A DNA stretch of 38,127 bases from Guptibacillus hwajinpoensis (GTDB lineage Bacteria; Bacillota; Bacilli; Bacillales; Bacillaceae_J): the NCBI GenBank assembly GCA_016841285.1, contig JAENZK010000004.1:1-38127 (forward strand), read 5' to 3'. The notes below the pieces were generated by a model, which saw nothing but the letters and a program-made list of their open reading frames with translations, was not told the origin of the DNA and did no database searches. Positions 10,181 to 18,657 of the stretch are shown here, in pieces. Within the stretch, counting starts at the first letter, position 1. Each line of letters starts with the position of its first letter. The translations under genes and the position numbers were made by a program.

Positions 10181-10315
10181 TTTTTCTACATGATTCTTTT
10201 TCCAAGGTGAAATTGGTAACGGACTTGTTATCACTTGATGGTTTCAATTGATATTAAGTGGGGTAACTTGGGTAGCGGCACAAACTCTGACATGTGATTT
10301 CTAAGACAGGTATTT

Positions 10316-10435
10316 TTACTCTTCGTCATCTGAATAGGTGAGTACAGTTCTATCTCTGCAATCTAAACATTCACTTCTGTTTTTCTCGATAACGGATAGT
10401 ACCTCACCACAGTTGATGCAACGATCGCGATCCAT
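10316..10435 (-). CDS. 39-aa CxxC...CxxC zinc-ribbon-like microprotein
   Basis: MDRDRCINCGEVLSVIEKNRSECLDCRDRTVLTYSDDEE; aaggagg RBS 8 nt upstream of ATG on the minus strand; below the ORF-track size cut-off. Confidence 0.7.
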   Translation of the reverse strand: MDRDRCINCGEVLSVIEKNRSECLDCRDRTVLTYSDDEE

Positions 10436-10657
10436 ATGCATAACCTCCTTCGGCTGAAATGTAATCGTTTACAAAACATTAAACAATCTAATTTCCCACA
10501 TACTGTATTTATGGGTTAATATTATTTTACACAATAAACTGAAAATTATCAATATAAAAATTATTAAAACTACCAATTTTTTATAAAACAATCTAATTTA
10601 CTCTATTATGTTATAATTCTAGTTGAGTTTGATAGAGTAAAAGTAGGGTGAACGACA

Positions 10658-11947
10658 ATGACATTAAAGAATAAGTTGAATCGCTTTAAAAAACATATAA
10701 TTAACATAGAGGAAAGTAGTAAGGAAACAAATGTCGATATTCTTTCTGAAATAAAGCCACAAGATACTATTGACATTCCATATAGGGAAGAGTGGTCTCA
10801 GTTCCAAGCAAAACCTTTTTATTTTGACAATCAATATTCTATTGTCCGTGAAGTATCTTACCCACTAGATTATCTCCACGGTTCTCATCGTTTTAAAGAA
10901 CTTTACGATGTTGTTGACCTTTGGGAGGAAAAGGACGTTGAACATCCATTATCGTTTTCCAAAGAAGAACCTTCGAAAATGGTGTTTTTTGACACGGAGA
11001 CAACGGGCTTGGGCGGTGGGGTTGGTAATACTATTTTCCTTATTGGTTATGCTCAAGTATTTTCTGATCATGTTGTAGTAAAGCAGCATTTTTTACCGAG
11101 TCCGAGCCATGAAGTTGCTTTGTATCAAGGGTTTTTAACTGATATTGGTGATTATCAGGCGATGAAATTGACAACCTATAATGGCAAGGCCTTTGATTGG
11201 CCACAGATCAAAACAAGGCATACCTTATTAAGGGATACAGTTCCTAAATTACCGGCGTTTGGTCATTTTGATTTGCTACATGCAGCAAGGCGCCTTTGGA
11301 AGAATAATCTTCCATCTGTCCGATTGTCGATTGTGGAAAAAGAAATATTAAATATAAACCGTGATCATGATGTCCCTGGATATTTAGCACCAATGCTGTA
11401 TTTTGACTTTTTAAAGGACCATAACCCCAAAGGGCTTGAAGGTGTATTTATCCATAACGAGATCGATGTCATATCTTTAATAACGTTATACATTCACATC
11501 GCAAAAAAGCTCTTAAATACACCGACCATTCACACCAGTATGGAGGAAAGGTATGAAATTGCTCGCTGGTATGAAGCTATAGGGCAAATAAACATTGCAA
11601 TCAGCCTGTATGAAACCCTTGCCTACAGGCAAGAACAGGTAGCGATAAGTGCAGCGAAAGCTCTGGGAGGACTTTATAAAAAACAAAAGCAATATGAAAA
11701 AGCTACAGAAATTTGGACGAGATTAATAGAAAACAAATCTGCAGTTGATGTTGATGTTGCTACCGAACTTTCTAAATTATATGAACATCAACATAAGGAT
11801 TATGAAAAAGCTTTATATTATGCAACAATCGGTTATAATGCGTGGAAAGAAAAAATGAGAATCATTCGAACTACAGCACAACAAGAAAAAGCAGCATTTT
11901 TAAAAAGAATCCAAAGACTGCAAGAAAAATTAAATTCACAAAAATAG
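10658..11947 (+). CDS. mrfB: RNase H-like DEDDh exonuclease MrfB (YprB) with C-terminal TPR-like region
   Basis: VFFDTETTGLGGGVGNTIFLIG exonuclease motif; HNEIDVISLITLY; helical repeats at C-terminus; synteny with mrfA. Confidence 0.87.
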   Translation: MTLKNKLNRFKKHIINIEESSKETNVDILSEIKPQDTIDIPYREEWSQFQAKPFYFDNQYSIVREVSYPLDYLHGSHRFKELYDVVDLWEEKDVEHPLSFSKEEPSKMVFFDTETTGLGGGVGNTIFLIGYAQVFSDHVVVKQHFLPSPSHEVALYQGFLTDIGDYQAMKLTTYNGKAFDWPQIKTRHTLLRDTVPKLPAFGHFDLLHAARRLWKNNLPSVRLSIVEKEILNINRDHDVPGYLAPMLYFDFLKDHNPKGLEGVFIHNEIDVISLITLYIHIAKKLLNTPTIHTSMEERYEIARWYEAIGQINIAISLYETLAYRQEQVAISAAKALGGLYKKQKQYEKATEIWTRLIENKSAVDVDVATELSKLYEHQHKDYEKALYYATIGYNAWKEKMRIIRTTAQQEKAAFLKRIQRLQEKLNSQK

Positions 11948-11959
11948 GTATTTCAATTA

Positions 11960-11988
11960 GACATGTACCCTTTCGATTTCATAGGTTA
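11960..11988 (+). promoter_or_regulatory. Candidate sigma-K promoter for the CotD-like gene
   Basis: gACA (11960-11963), 16-bp spacer, CATAGGTTA (11980-11988), matching mACm-N16-CATAnnnTA. Confidence 0.5.
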
Positions 11989-12025
11989 TTAGTGAACCTG
12001 ATAAAAAGAAAGGAGATTGGAAGAT

Positions 12026-12436
12026 ATGCAATGTGGACCAAAGATTTTGAGCCCAATCGTACATCCTACAAAATGTTGTGATGTACATGATACAGAGGTG
12101 TACCAAGTACCACATATTCATCCATCACACACAACATTCCATCATCACAAGTTATTTGAACATATACACACTTGCCCGCACACTGTTTCCAACGTTTCTG
12201 ATGTAGCACAACAGCACTTTGACTGCTGTGGAGGTATGGGTATGGAAGGTGTTGGTGTAGCACCAGGCATGGGCATGGCTCCGGGAATGTACCCAGGCAT
12301 AGCACCAGGAATGTCCCCAGGAATGGCACCAGGCATGGGCATGGCACCAGGAATGGCTCCTGGCATGGGAATGTACCCAGGTATGCCGTCAGAAATGATG
12401 GCTGCTCCTCGCCTAAATCCATTTTTTAGACCGTAA
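12026..12436 (+). CDS. cotD: CotD-family spore coat protein with a C-terminal Gly/Met/Pro repeat tail
   Basis: MQCGPKILSPIVHPTKCCDVHDTEVYQVPHIHPSHTTFHHHKLFEHIHTCPHTVSNV is CotD-like; position mrfB-cotD-ypsA matches B. subtilis; tail (GM)xPGM repeats. Confidence 0.85.
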   Translation: MQCGPKILSPIVHPTKCCDVHDTEVYQVPHIHPSHTTFHHHKLFEHIHTCPHTVSNVSDVAQQHFDCCGGMGMEGVGVAPGMGMAPGMYPGIAPGMSPGMAPGMGMAPGMAPGMGMYPGMPSEMMAAPRLNPFFRP

Positions 12437-12449
12437 GTAGTATAACTTA

Positions 12450-12485
12450 ATTCAGCAGGGGTGTAGACCCCTGCTGAATTAAGTT
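12450..12485. terminator. Terminator-type hairpin after cotD
   Basis: ttaattcagcaggggt-gtag-acccctgctgaattaa perfect stem. Confidence 0.7.
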
Positions 12486-12489
12486 AAAG

Positions 12490-12580
12490 CCTCCGGCGGA
12501 TGCCTCGGATTTTCAAAGGTAGTTTTTCGAGCAAAGCTCGAAAAAATCCGGGCGCAAATACGCCAAGGCGCATTTGATTA
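12490..12580. repeat. Compound structured intergenic element (repeat-like)
   Basis: TTTTTCGAGC-aaa-GCTCGAAAAA (12523-12545) plus CAAATaCGCC-aa-GGCGcATTTG (12555-12576), with CGGATTTT/AAAATCCG outer pairing. Confidence 0.45.
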
Positions 12581-12641
12581 ATAGGAATTGGTCGTAGTAT
12601 TGGCCAATTTCTATTTATTTGCGGAAAAAACAAAGGTGGTT

Positions 12642-13214
12642 ATGAATTTGAGTGTTTATACTGTTACAGGCTATAAGCCCCATGAAATAGGAGTATTTAA
12701 TGACAAACACCCTGGATTAGAATATATAAAAAAAGCATTAAAAAAAAACATCATTCAATTAATAGAAAACGAAGCGCTGGAATGGATCCTTATTAGTGGA
12801 CAACTGGGTGTAGAACTATGGGCTGCTGAGGTTACGTTAGAGCTGCAGGAAGACTATCCTGATTTAAAATTAGCCATTATCACTCCTTTTTTAGAACAAG
12901 AAGCAAACTGGAAAGAAGAAAAGCAAGAATATTATCAATTTATCCTTGCTCAAGCAAATTTTGTTGATAGTTTAACAAAGAGACCCTACGAGAACCCATC
13001 ACAGTTCCGAATGAAAAACCAATTCTTTATAAACAAAAGTAATGGGTTATTAATTTTATATGATGAAGATACCCTAGGTTCACCGAAATATATTCTTGAA
13101 ATAGCAAGGAAGAAACAGCTTAAGGATGAAGACTTTCGCATTCAAACGATAACACCGTATGATATACAAGTGCTAGCAGAGGAAGAAAGGATGGAGAATG
13201 CGGAATATTGGTAA
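12642..13214 (+). CDS. ypsA: YpsA, SLOG-superfamily (DUF1273) protein
   Basis: TGYKPHEIGVF...EWILISGQLGVELWAAEVTLELQEDYPDLKLAIITPF; directly upstream of gpsB. Start may be TTG 12648. Confidence 0.9.
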   Translation: MNLSVYTVTGYKPHEIGVFNDKHPGLEYIKKALKKNIIQLIENEALEWILISGQLGVELWAAEVTLELQEDYPDLKLAIITPFLEQEANWKEEKQEYYQFILAQANFVDSLTKRPYENPSQFRMKNQFFINKSNGLLILYDEDTLGSPKYILEIARKKQLKDEDFRIQTITPYDIQVLAEEERMENAEYW

Positions 13215-13307
13215 TGTCAGTGACAACAGTCCCATTGACATTTTACATATATTTTGAAAAAATAGAAGAAAATAATATAGTAGGGGTATAATATAGAGGT
13301 GACTTTC

Positions 13308-13622
13308 ATGCTTTCAGATAAAGTAAAATTAACTGCAAAAGAAATATTAGAAAAGGATTTTAAAAGTGGCATTAAAGGATATAACAAGGATGAAGTTGAC
13401 CAATTCCTTGATTTAATAATTAAAGATTATGAAATCTTCCATCAGGAGATAGAAACTCTTCAACAAGAAAATCTGCGATTAAAAAAGCAGCTTGAGGAAA
13501 ATCCTAGAAAAGCTGCGACGCCACAAACACCTAGTGTTGGTACTGGTAATACAAATTATGATATACTGAAACGTCTTTCGAATTTAGAAAAGCATGTTTT
13601 CGGCAGTAAATTATTCGACTAA
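13308..13622 (+). CDS. gpsB: Cell-cycle protein GpsB
   Basis: [42 protein letters not shown]...[21 protein letters not shown] is diagnostic. Confidence 0.97.
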   Translation: MLSDKVKLTAKEILEKDFKSGIKGYNKDEVDQFLDLIIKDYEIFHQEIETLQQENLRLKKQLEENPRKAATPQTPSVGTGNTNYDILKRLSNLEKHVFGSKLFD

Positions 13623-13707
13623 AAAGTTCATATAAAAACATAAAAGGCTCTTTCTAAAAGACTTTTGTTAGAGAGGGCTTTTTTATACTTTAATAGGAGT
13701 AAACAGT

Positions 13708-14847
13708 ATGAGTAAAATTACATTAATAGCAACAGCTGCTATGGGGATTGAAGCACTTGTAGCAAAGGAAGTACGGGATTTGGGCTATGAAAAAGTAACA
13801 GTTGATAATGGAAAAGTGACATTTGAAGCTGATGAATCAGCAATTTGCCGCACAAATCTTTGGCTAAGAACAGCAGACCGCGTCAAGCTAAAAGTTGGTG
13901 AGTTTAAAGCAACGACTTTTGATGAGTTATTTGAAAAAACAAAAGCCTTACCTTGGGGGGACTTTATTCCTGAAAATGGTGAATTTCCGGTAATTGGGAA
14001 GTCGCATAAATCTAAACTTTTTAGTGTTTCGGATTGTCAAGCCATCGTTAAAAAAGCGGTTGTTGAAAAGTTAAAGGATCATTATAAGCGTACAACTTGG
14101 TTTGAGGAAAATGGGCCATTATTCCGAATTGAAGTTGCACTATTAAAGGATATCGTAACTTTAACAATTGATACAAGCGGAATAGGATTACATAAACGAG
14201 GATATCGTGCTGAACAGGGTATAGCACCACTCAAAGAGACTTTAGCAGCTACACTTGTATTATTAACAAATTGGCATCCTGATCGCCCTTTTGTGGACCC
14301 TTTCTGTGGTTCTGGAACAATACCATTAGAAGCAGCGCTTATTGGTCAAAATATTGCACCCGGTTTTAACCGTGAGTTTGTCTCCCAGGATTGGCACTGG
14401 ATCCGTCAGGAAGATTGGGATAAAGCCTTCGAAGAAGCAGAGGATCTAGCTAAATATGATCAACCATTAGATATTTCCGGCTCAGATATTGATCACAAAA
14501 TGATTGAAATCGCAAAAGGGAATGCTTTAGAAGCGGGTCTAGGTGATGTTATTAATTTTAAACAAATGCAGGTTAGAGATTTCACAACAAAGAAAGAATA
14601 CGGGGTCATTGTCGGCAACCCTCCATATGGAGAGCGTCTTGGAGAAAAGGAAGAAGTCGAGCAAATGTACAGAGAAATGGGCAAAGCTTTTGCGCCCTAC
14701 GATACCTGGTCTGTCTATATGTTAACCTCACATCCTGATTTTGAAAAAATATACGGAAAAGAAGCAACCAAAAAAAGAAAGCTGTTTAATGGATTTATTC
14801 AAACAAATTACTATCAATATTGGGGCAAGCGCCCACCAAAGAAATGA
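13708..14847 (+). CDS. ypsC: THUMP-domain class I SAM-dependent RNA methyltransferase (YpsC/RlmL-like)
   Basis: FVDPFCGSGTIPLEAALIG and IVGNPPYGERLGEKEEVEQMYREMG motifs; synteny gpsB-ypsC. Confidence 0.92.
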   Translation: MSKITLIATAAMGIEALVAKEVRDLGYEKVTVDNGKVTFEADESAICRTNLWLRTADRVKLKVGEFKATTFDELFEKTKALPWGDFIPENGEFPVIGKSHKSKLFSVSDCQAIVKKAVVEKLKDHYKRTTWFEENGPLFRIEVALLKDIVTLTIDTSGIGLHKRGYRAEQGIAPLKETLAATLVLLTNWHPDRPFVDPFCGSGTIPLEAALIGQNIAPGFNREFVSQDWHWIRQEDWDKAFEEAEDLAKYDQPLDISGSDIDHKMIEIAKGNALEAGLGDVINFKQMQVRDFTTKKEYGVIVGNPPYGERLGEKEEVEQMYREMGKAFAPYDTWSVYMLTSHPDFEKIYGKEATKKRKLFNGFIQTNYYQYWGKRPPKK

Positions 14848-14870
14848 CCAAATCACAACTGATTTGGTCA
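14845..14870. terminator. Hairpin overlapping the ypsC stop codon
   Basis: TGACCAAATCA-caac-TGATTTGGTCA, 11-bp perfect stem; weak T-tract. Confidence 0.45.
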
Positions 14871-14918
14871 TTCGTTCTAGCACTACTATAAGAATGAACC
14901 TATAATGGAGGAAAAATA

Positions 14919-16853
14919 TTGAACTCGATCGAACGTATTCCATTTGCCTTTTCAAAAACAGAAAATTTCTATCAAAAATTAAGTGATTGGATTGGCGATG
15001 TTTTTTATGAAATTTTGCCTGATGCCGGTTTTGAACTTCGAGATGAGCAAGTATTTATGGCCTTTCAACTTGAACGTGCTTTTAAAGAGAAAAAAGTGAT
15101 GTTTGCGGAGGCTGGAGTAGGTACTGGGAAAACTCTTGTTTACCTGCTGTATGCTATTTGTTATGCACGTTATACCGGAAAACCGGCCATCATTGCTTGT
15201 GCTGATGAAACATTAATCGAACAGCTTGTAAAAGAAGAGGGAGATATCAAAAAACTTGAAAAGCACTTAGGCTTATCAATTGATGTGCGATTAGCTAAAT
15301 CTCCTGACCAGTATTTATGCCTACAAAAATTGGATGAAGCGTTGTTAAACGATTCAGATGGGTTGTATGATCAAATTCATCAACAACTTCCTTCATTTGT
15401 GTTTGATACAAAAGGAATGAAATCTTTTTACCATTATGGTGATCGAAAGGACTATGCGCATTTAAACGATAATGAGTGGGAGCAGGTATCTTGGGATCCG
15501 TTTAAGGATTGTTTCGCATGTGAAAGTCGTCACCGTTGTGGTCAAACATTATCAAGAGATTATTACCGGAAAACGACCGACATTATTGTTTGTTCCCATG
15601 ATTTTTACATGGAGCATATTTGGACCTATGATTCAAGAAAACGTGAAGGGCAACTGCCGTTACTTCCGGAAAGCAGTTCCGTAATTTTCGATGAAGGACA
15701 TCTTTTGGAATTTGCCGCACAAAAGGCTTTAACCTATCGGTTGAAAGAAACGATCATGGAAGATATTTTAACGAGATTACTTGAAAATGACGTGCGAGAA
15801 CAATTTGCTTTATTAATTGAAACGACGATCGAACAAAATGCCGTGTTTTTTGAAGAATTACATAAAAGTATTATTAGTATTGAAGGGTCTATTCGTAAAG
15901 AGATTATTTTTACAGATAAGCTCGAAAAAGAAGCACGGTCTTTAAAAAATCTTCTTGCCAATTTAGCAGATGAGCTTGTTTTTGAAAGTGAAACTTATAC
16001 GATTGATCATTATTTATTACATATTGTAGATGAGCATATTGAAAGAGCAGAATATGCCTTACATTTATTTTTAAATTCAGCTCATGGTATTGCCTGGGTG
16101 CAGGAAGAACATTATCATCTTACACTTGTGATTATGCCAAGAGCTGTAAAAGAAACATTAAAGGAAAATTTATTTTCAAAAAAGCAACCCTATATTTTTT
16201 CATCTGCGACGCTATCGGAAAATGAAAGTTTTCATTATATGGCAGATAGTTTAGGAATTGAGGATTTTTTGTCATTTTCAGTAGCATCGCCATTTGATTA
16301 TGATTGTCTAATGAAGATTTATGTTCCTAACAAAGCAGAAGAGTTGTCTCTAGAAGAGAAATGTCGAATGACAATTGACCAAATTAATCAGACAAGTGGA
16401 CGGGCCATCGTACTTTTTAATTCGAAGGAAGATTTGCAATGGTTTAAAAAGTATCTATCTCATACTAAGGTGGAGTGGCCGGTATTATTTGAAGGAGACC
16501 AAGAAATAAGTGACCTTGTCTCAAAGTTTCAAAACGATGAAGTAGCAGTACTTTGTTCTGTCCATTTATGGGAAGGGCTCGATATTCCTGGTCCATCACT
16601 AAAAAATGTCATCATTTGGTCTTTGCCATTTCCACCCAATGATCCAGTATTTGATTCAAAACGAAAAACAGTGGAAGATCCGTTTTGGGATATGGATGTC
16701 CCGTATATGCTTTTGCGTTTAAGGCAGGGTGTTGGCCGTCTTATTAGGACACATAATGACAGTGGAATGGTAACGATCTATATGCCATTAAAAGACGAAA
16801 AGGTAGTCGAACAAGTACTAGGAGTATTACCAACAAATGTAGAATATATATAG
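14919..16853 (+). CDS. ypvA: DinG-family ATP-dependent helicase (YpvA)
   Basis: AEAGVGTGKTLVYLLYA, DEGH box, LRLRQGVGRLIRTHNDSG; TTG start after ggagg RBS; synteny. Confidence 0.9.
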   Translation: MNSIERIPFAFSKTENFYQKLSDWIGDVFYEILPDAGFELRDEQVFMAFQLERAFKEKKVMFAEAGVGTGKTLVYLLYAICYARYTGKPAIIACADETLIEQLVKEEGDIKKLEKHLGLSIDVRLAKSPDQYLCLQKLDEALLNDSDGLYDQIHQQLPSFVFDTKGMKSFYHYGDRKDYAHLNDNEWEQVSWDPFKDCFACESRHRCGQTLSRDYYRKTTDIIVCSHDFYMEHIWTYDSRKREGQLPLLPESSSVIFDEGHLLEFAAQKALTYRLKETIMEDILTRLLENDVREQFALLIETTIEQNAVFFEELHKSIISIEGSIRKEIIFTDKLEKEARSLKNLLANLADELVFESETYTIDHYLLHIVDEHIERAEYALHLFLNSAHGIAWVQEEHYHLTLVIMPRAVKETLKENLFSKKQPYIFSSATLSENESFHYMADSLGIEDFLSFSVASPFDYDCLMKIYVPNKAEELSLEEKCRMTIDQINQTSGRAIVLFNSKEDLQWFKKYLSHTKVEWPVLFEGDQEISDLVSKFQNDEVAVLCSVHLWEGLDIPGPSLKNVIIWSLPFPPNDPVFDSKRKTVEDPFWDMDVPYMLLRLRQGVGRLIRTHNDSGMVTIYMPLKDEKVVEQVLGVLPTNVEYI

Positions 16854-16894
16854 GTAAACGTGAAGCTTAATTTCAAGAAATAGGGGGATTGTAA

Positions 16895-18412
16895 ATGGAA
16901 CAATCTATACAAAAGGTTGAGGCTGAATTTCTAGACTATGTAAAAAAAATGACTGCTTATAACGAAGCTTTGTCATTAATCTTTTGGGATATGAGGACAG
17001 GAGCCCCGAAAAAAGGGATCGAGCAACGATCAGAAGTAGTTGGTATGATTTCACAAGAAGTATTTCAAATGTCAGTCTCTGAGGAAATGAAGAATTACAT
17101 AGTCGCTTTGGAGAAAGTAGAAGACCTTTCAGAAATTACGAAAAAAACGATTGAAGAGTGTAAAAAGGACTATGAGCTCAACACGAAAATCCCAAAAGAA
17201 GAATACAAGGAATATGTCATTCTTCAATCAAAAGCCGAATCAGTGTGGGAGGAAGCAAAGGAAAAAGCTGATTTTGAAATGTTTCGCCCATATTTAGAAA
17301 AGCTGGTGGAATTTAATAAGAAATTTATTGGTTACTGGGGTACGTCAAAGAAAACTAGGAATAAATACGATGTATTATTGGATCAGTATGAACCTGGTAT
17401 AACTGTTGCGATCTTAGATGAGACATTTGGCAAACTTCGAGAAGAAATTGTACCACTTGTACGTAAAATATCAGATTCCCAAAATCAACCAAAGACGGAT
17501 TTTTTATTTGAGACATTCCCTAAAGAAGATCAAAAAGCCTTCAGTATCGATGTTTTGAAGGGGATGGGTTATGACTTTGAGGCGGGGCGACTTGATGAGA
17601 CCGTTCACCCTGTTGAAATTACTCTCAATCCAGGTGATGTAAGGGTGACAACCAAATATGTTGAAAATGACTTTAGAGTTGCTGTATTTGGAACCATTCA
17701 TGAAGGGGGGCATGCCCTTTATGAGCAAAATATATCTAAGGATCTAATTGGAACACCACTATGCGAAGGAACATCGATGGGAATTCATGAATCTCAATCA
17801 TTGTTCTGGGAGAATTATATAGCCAGGGACTATGATTTTTGGGTTTATTTCTATGAGAAATTAAAAGCTTATTCAAATGGACAATTTGATAATGTAGTGA
17901 TAGATGATTTTTATAAAGGAATTAATGAATCAAAACCATCATTAATAAGAATTGAAGCAGATGAATTGACCTATCCGCTTCATGTCATGGTTCGCTATGA
18001 AATTGAAAAGGGCTTGTTTAATGATGAAATTGAGGTCAAGGACCTGCCAGCAATCTGGAACCAAAAGATGAAAGAATATCTAGGGGTTACACCTAAGGAT
18101 GATGGAGAAGGGGTGTTACAGGATGTTCATTGGGCAGGTGGAAGTTTTGGGTATTTTCCTTCATATGCTTTAGGATATATATACGCAGCACAATTCAGAG
18201 CAGCCATGTTAAAGGATCTGCCAAATTTCAGTGATTTGTTAAAGTCTGGTAATTTAGCACCCATTAAAGAGTGGTTGGGAGAAAATATACACCAGTATGG
18301 AAAATTGAAAAAGCCTTTAGAGATTGTTAAAGATGTAACAGGTGAGGGCTTAAACCCTAATTATTTAATACAATATTTAAAAGAGAAGTATACAAATATA
18401 TATAAGCTGTAG
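16895..18412 (+). CDS. ypwA: Carboxypeptidase M32 (Taq family, YpwA)
   Basis: HEGGHALYEQN zinc motif, HESQSLFWEN, IRIEADELTYPLHVMVRYEIE. Confidence 0.95.
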   Translation: MEQSIQKVEAEFLDYVKKMTAYNEALSLIFWDMRTGAPKKGIEQRSEVVGMISQEVFQMSVSEEMKNYIVALEKVEDLSEITKKTIEECKKDYELNTKIPKEEYKEYVILQSKAESVWEEAKEKADFEMFRPYLEKLVEFNKKFIGYWGTSKKTRNKYDVLLDQYEPGITVAILDETFGKLREEIVPLVRKISDSQNQPKTDFLFETFPKEDQKAFSIDVLKGMGYDFEAGRLDETVHPVEITLNPGDVRVTTKYVENDFRVAVFGTIHEGGHALYEQNISKDLIGTPLCEGTSMGIHESQSLFWENYIARDYDFWVYFYEKLKAYSNGQFDNVVIDDFYKGINESKPSLIRIEADELTYPLHVMVRYEIEKGLFNDEIEVKDLPAIWNQKMKEYLGVTPKDDGEGVLQDVHWAGGSFGYFPSYALGYIYAAQFRAAMLKDLPNFSDLLKSGNLAPIKEWLGENIHQYGKLKKPLEIVKDVTGEGLNPNYLIQYLKEKYTNIYKL

Positions 18413-18559
18413 GAAAAGCGCAAGCGCCCGTTTAGCGACGTATAAACTGGAGCGCATCGACTGAGATAAAGGAAACACGATGAGTAAAGCGAATCGATGT
18501 TGACTTATCGTAGGGAGGTGGGCGAAGTTTACGAGTCGCTGGGCGCTGGAGCTAGACAA
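18413..18559 (+). repeat. Dispersed structured repeat, copy A
   Basis: gaaaagcgcaagcgcccg...gataaagg...ttgacttatcgtagggagg...gggcgctggagctagacaa; three related copies elsewhere in window. Confidence 0.85.
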
Positions 18560-18565
18560 AAAATG

Positions 18566-18600
18566 ATCCCCTTGTACTATAACAAGGGGATTGTATTTTT
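18566..18600. terminator. Bidirectional terminator between ypwA and cbaA
   Basis: ATCCCCTTGT-actata-ACAAGGGGAT followed by tgtattttttt. Confidence 0.8.
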
Positions 18601-18657
18601 TTATCGCATAATATATAATTTTCCATAATTATCTAGTAATCTAGATTTTCGCTATTT

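Noticed and set aside
9945-10247. 100-aa minus-strand ORF opposite the mrfA 3' end
   Set aside because: Mostly antisense to a conserved helicase C-terminus; no RBS.
11842-12081. 79-aa plus-strand ORF across the mrfB/cotD junction
   Set aside because: Out-of-frame overlap of mrfB and cotD starts; low-complexity Lys/Asn; no support.
12066-12422. 118-aa and 73-aa antisense ORFs rich in Pro/Leu/Cys opposite cotD
   Set aside because: Antisense mirrors of the GMxPGM repeat; no RBS, composition explained by the repeat.
18377-18559. 60-aa minus-strand ORF (MSSSSAQRLVNFAHLPTISQHR...)
   Set aside because: It is a translation of repeat copy A; the same peptide core appears in the 27278..27514 ORF because both lie in repeat copies. 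Not a protein family.
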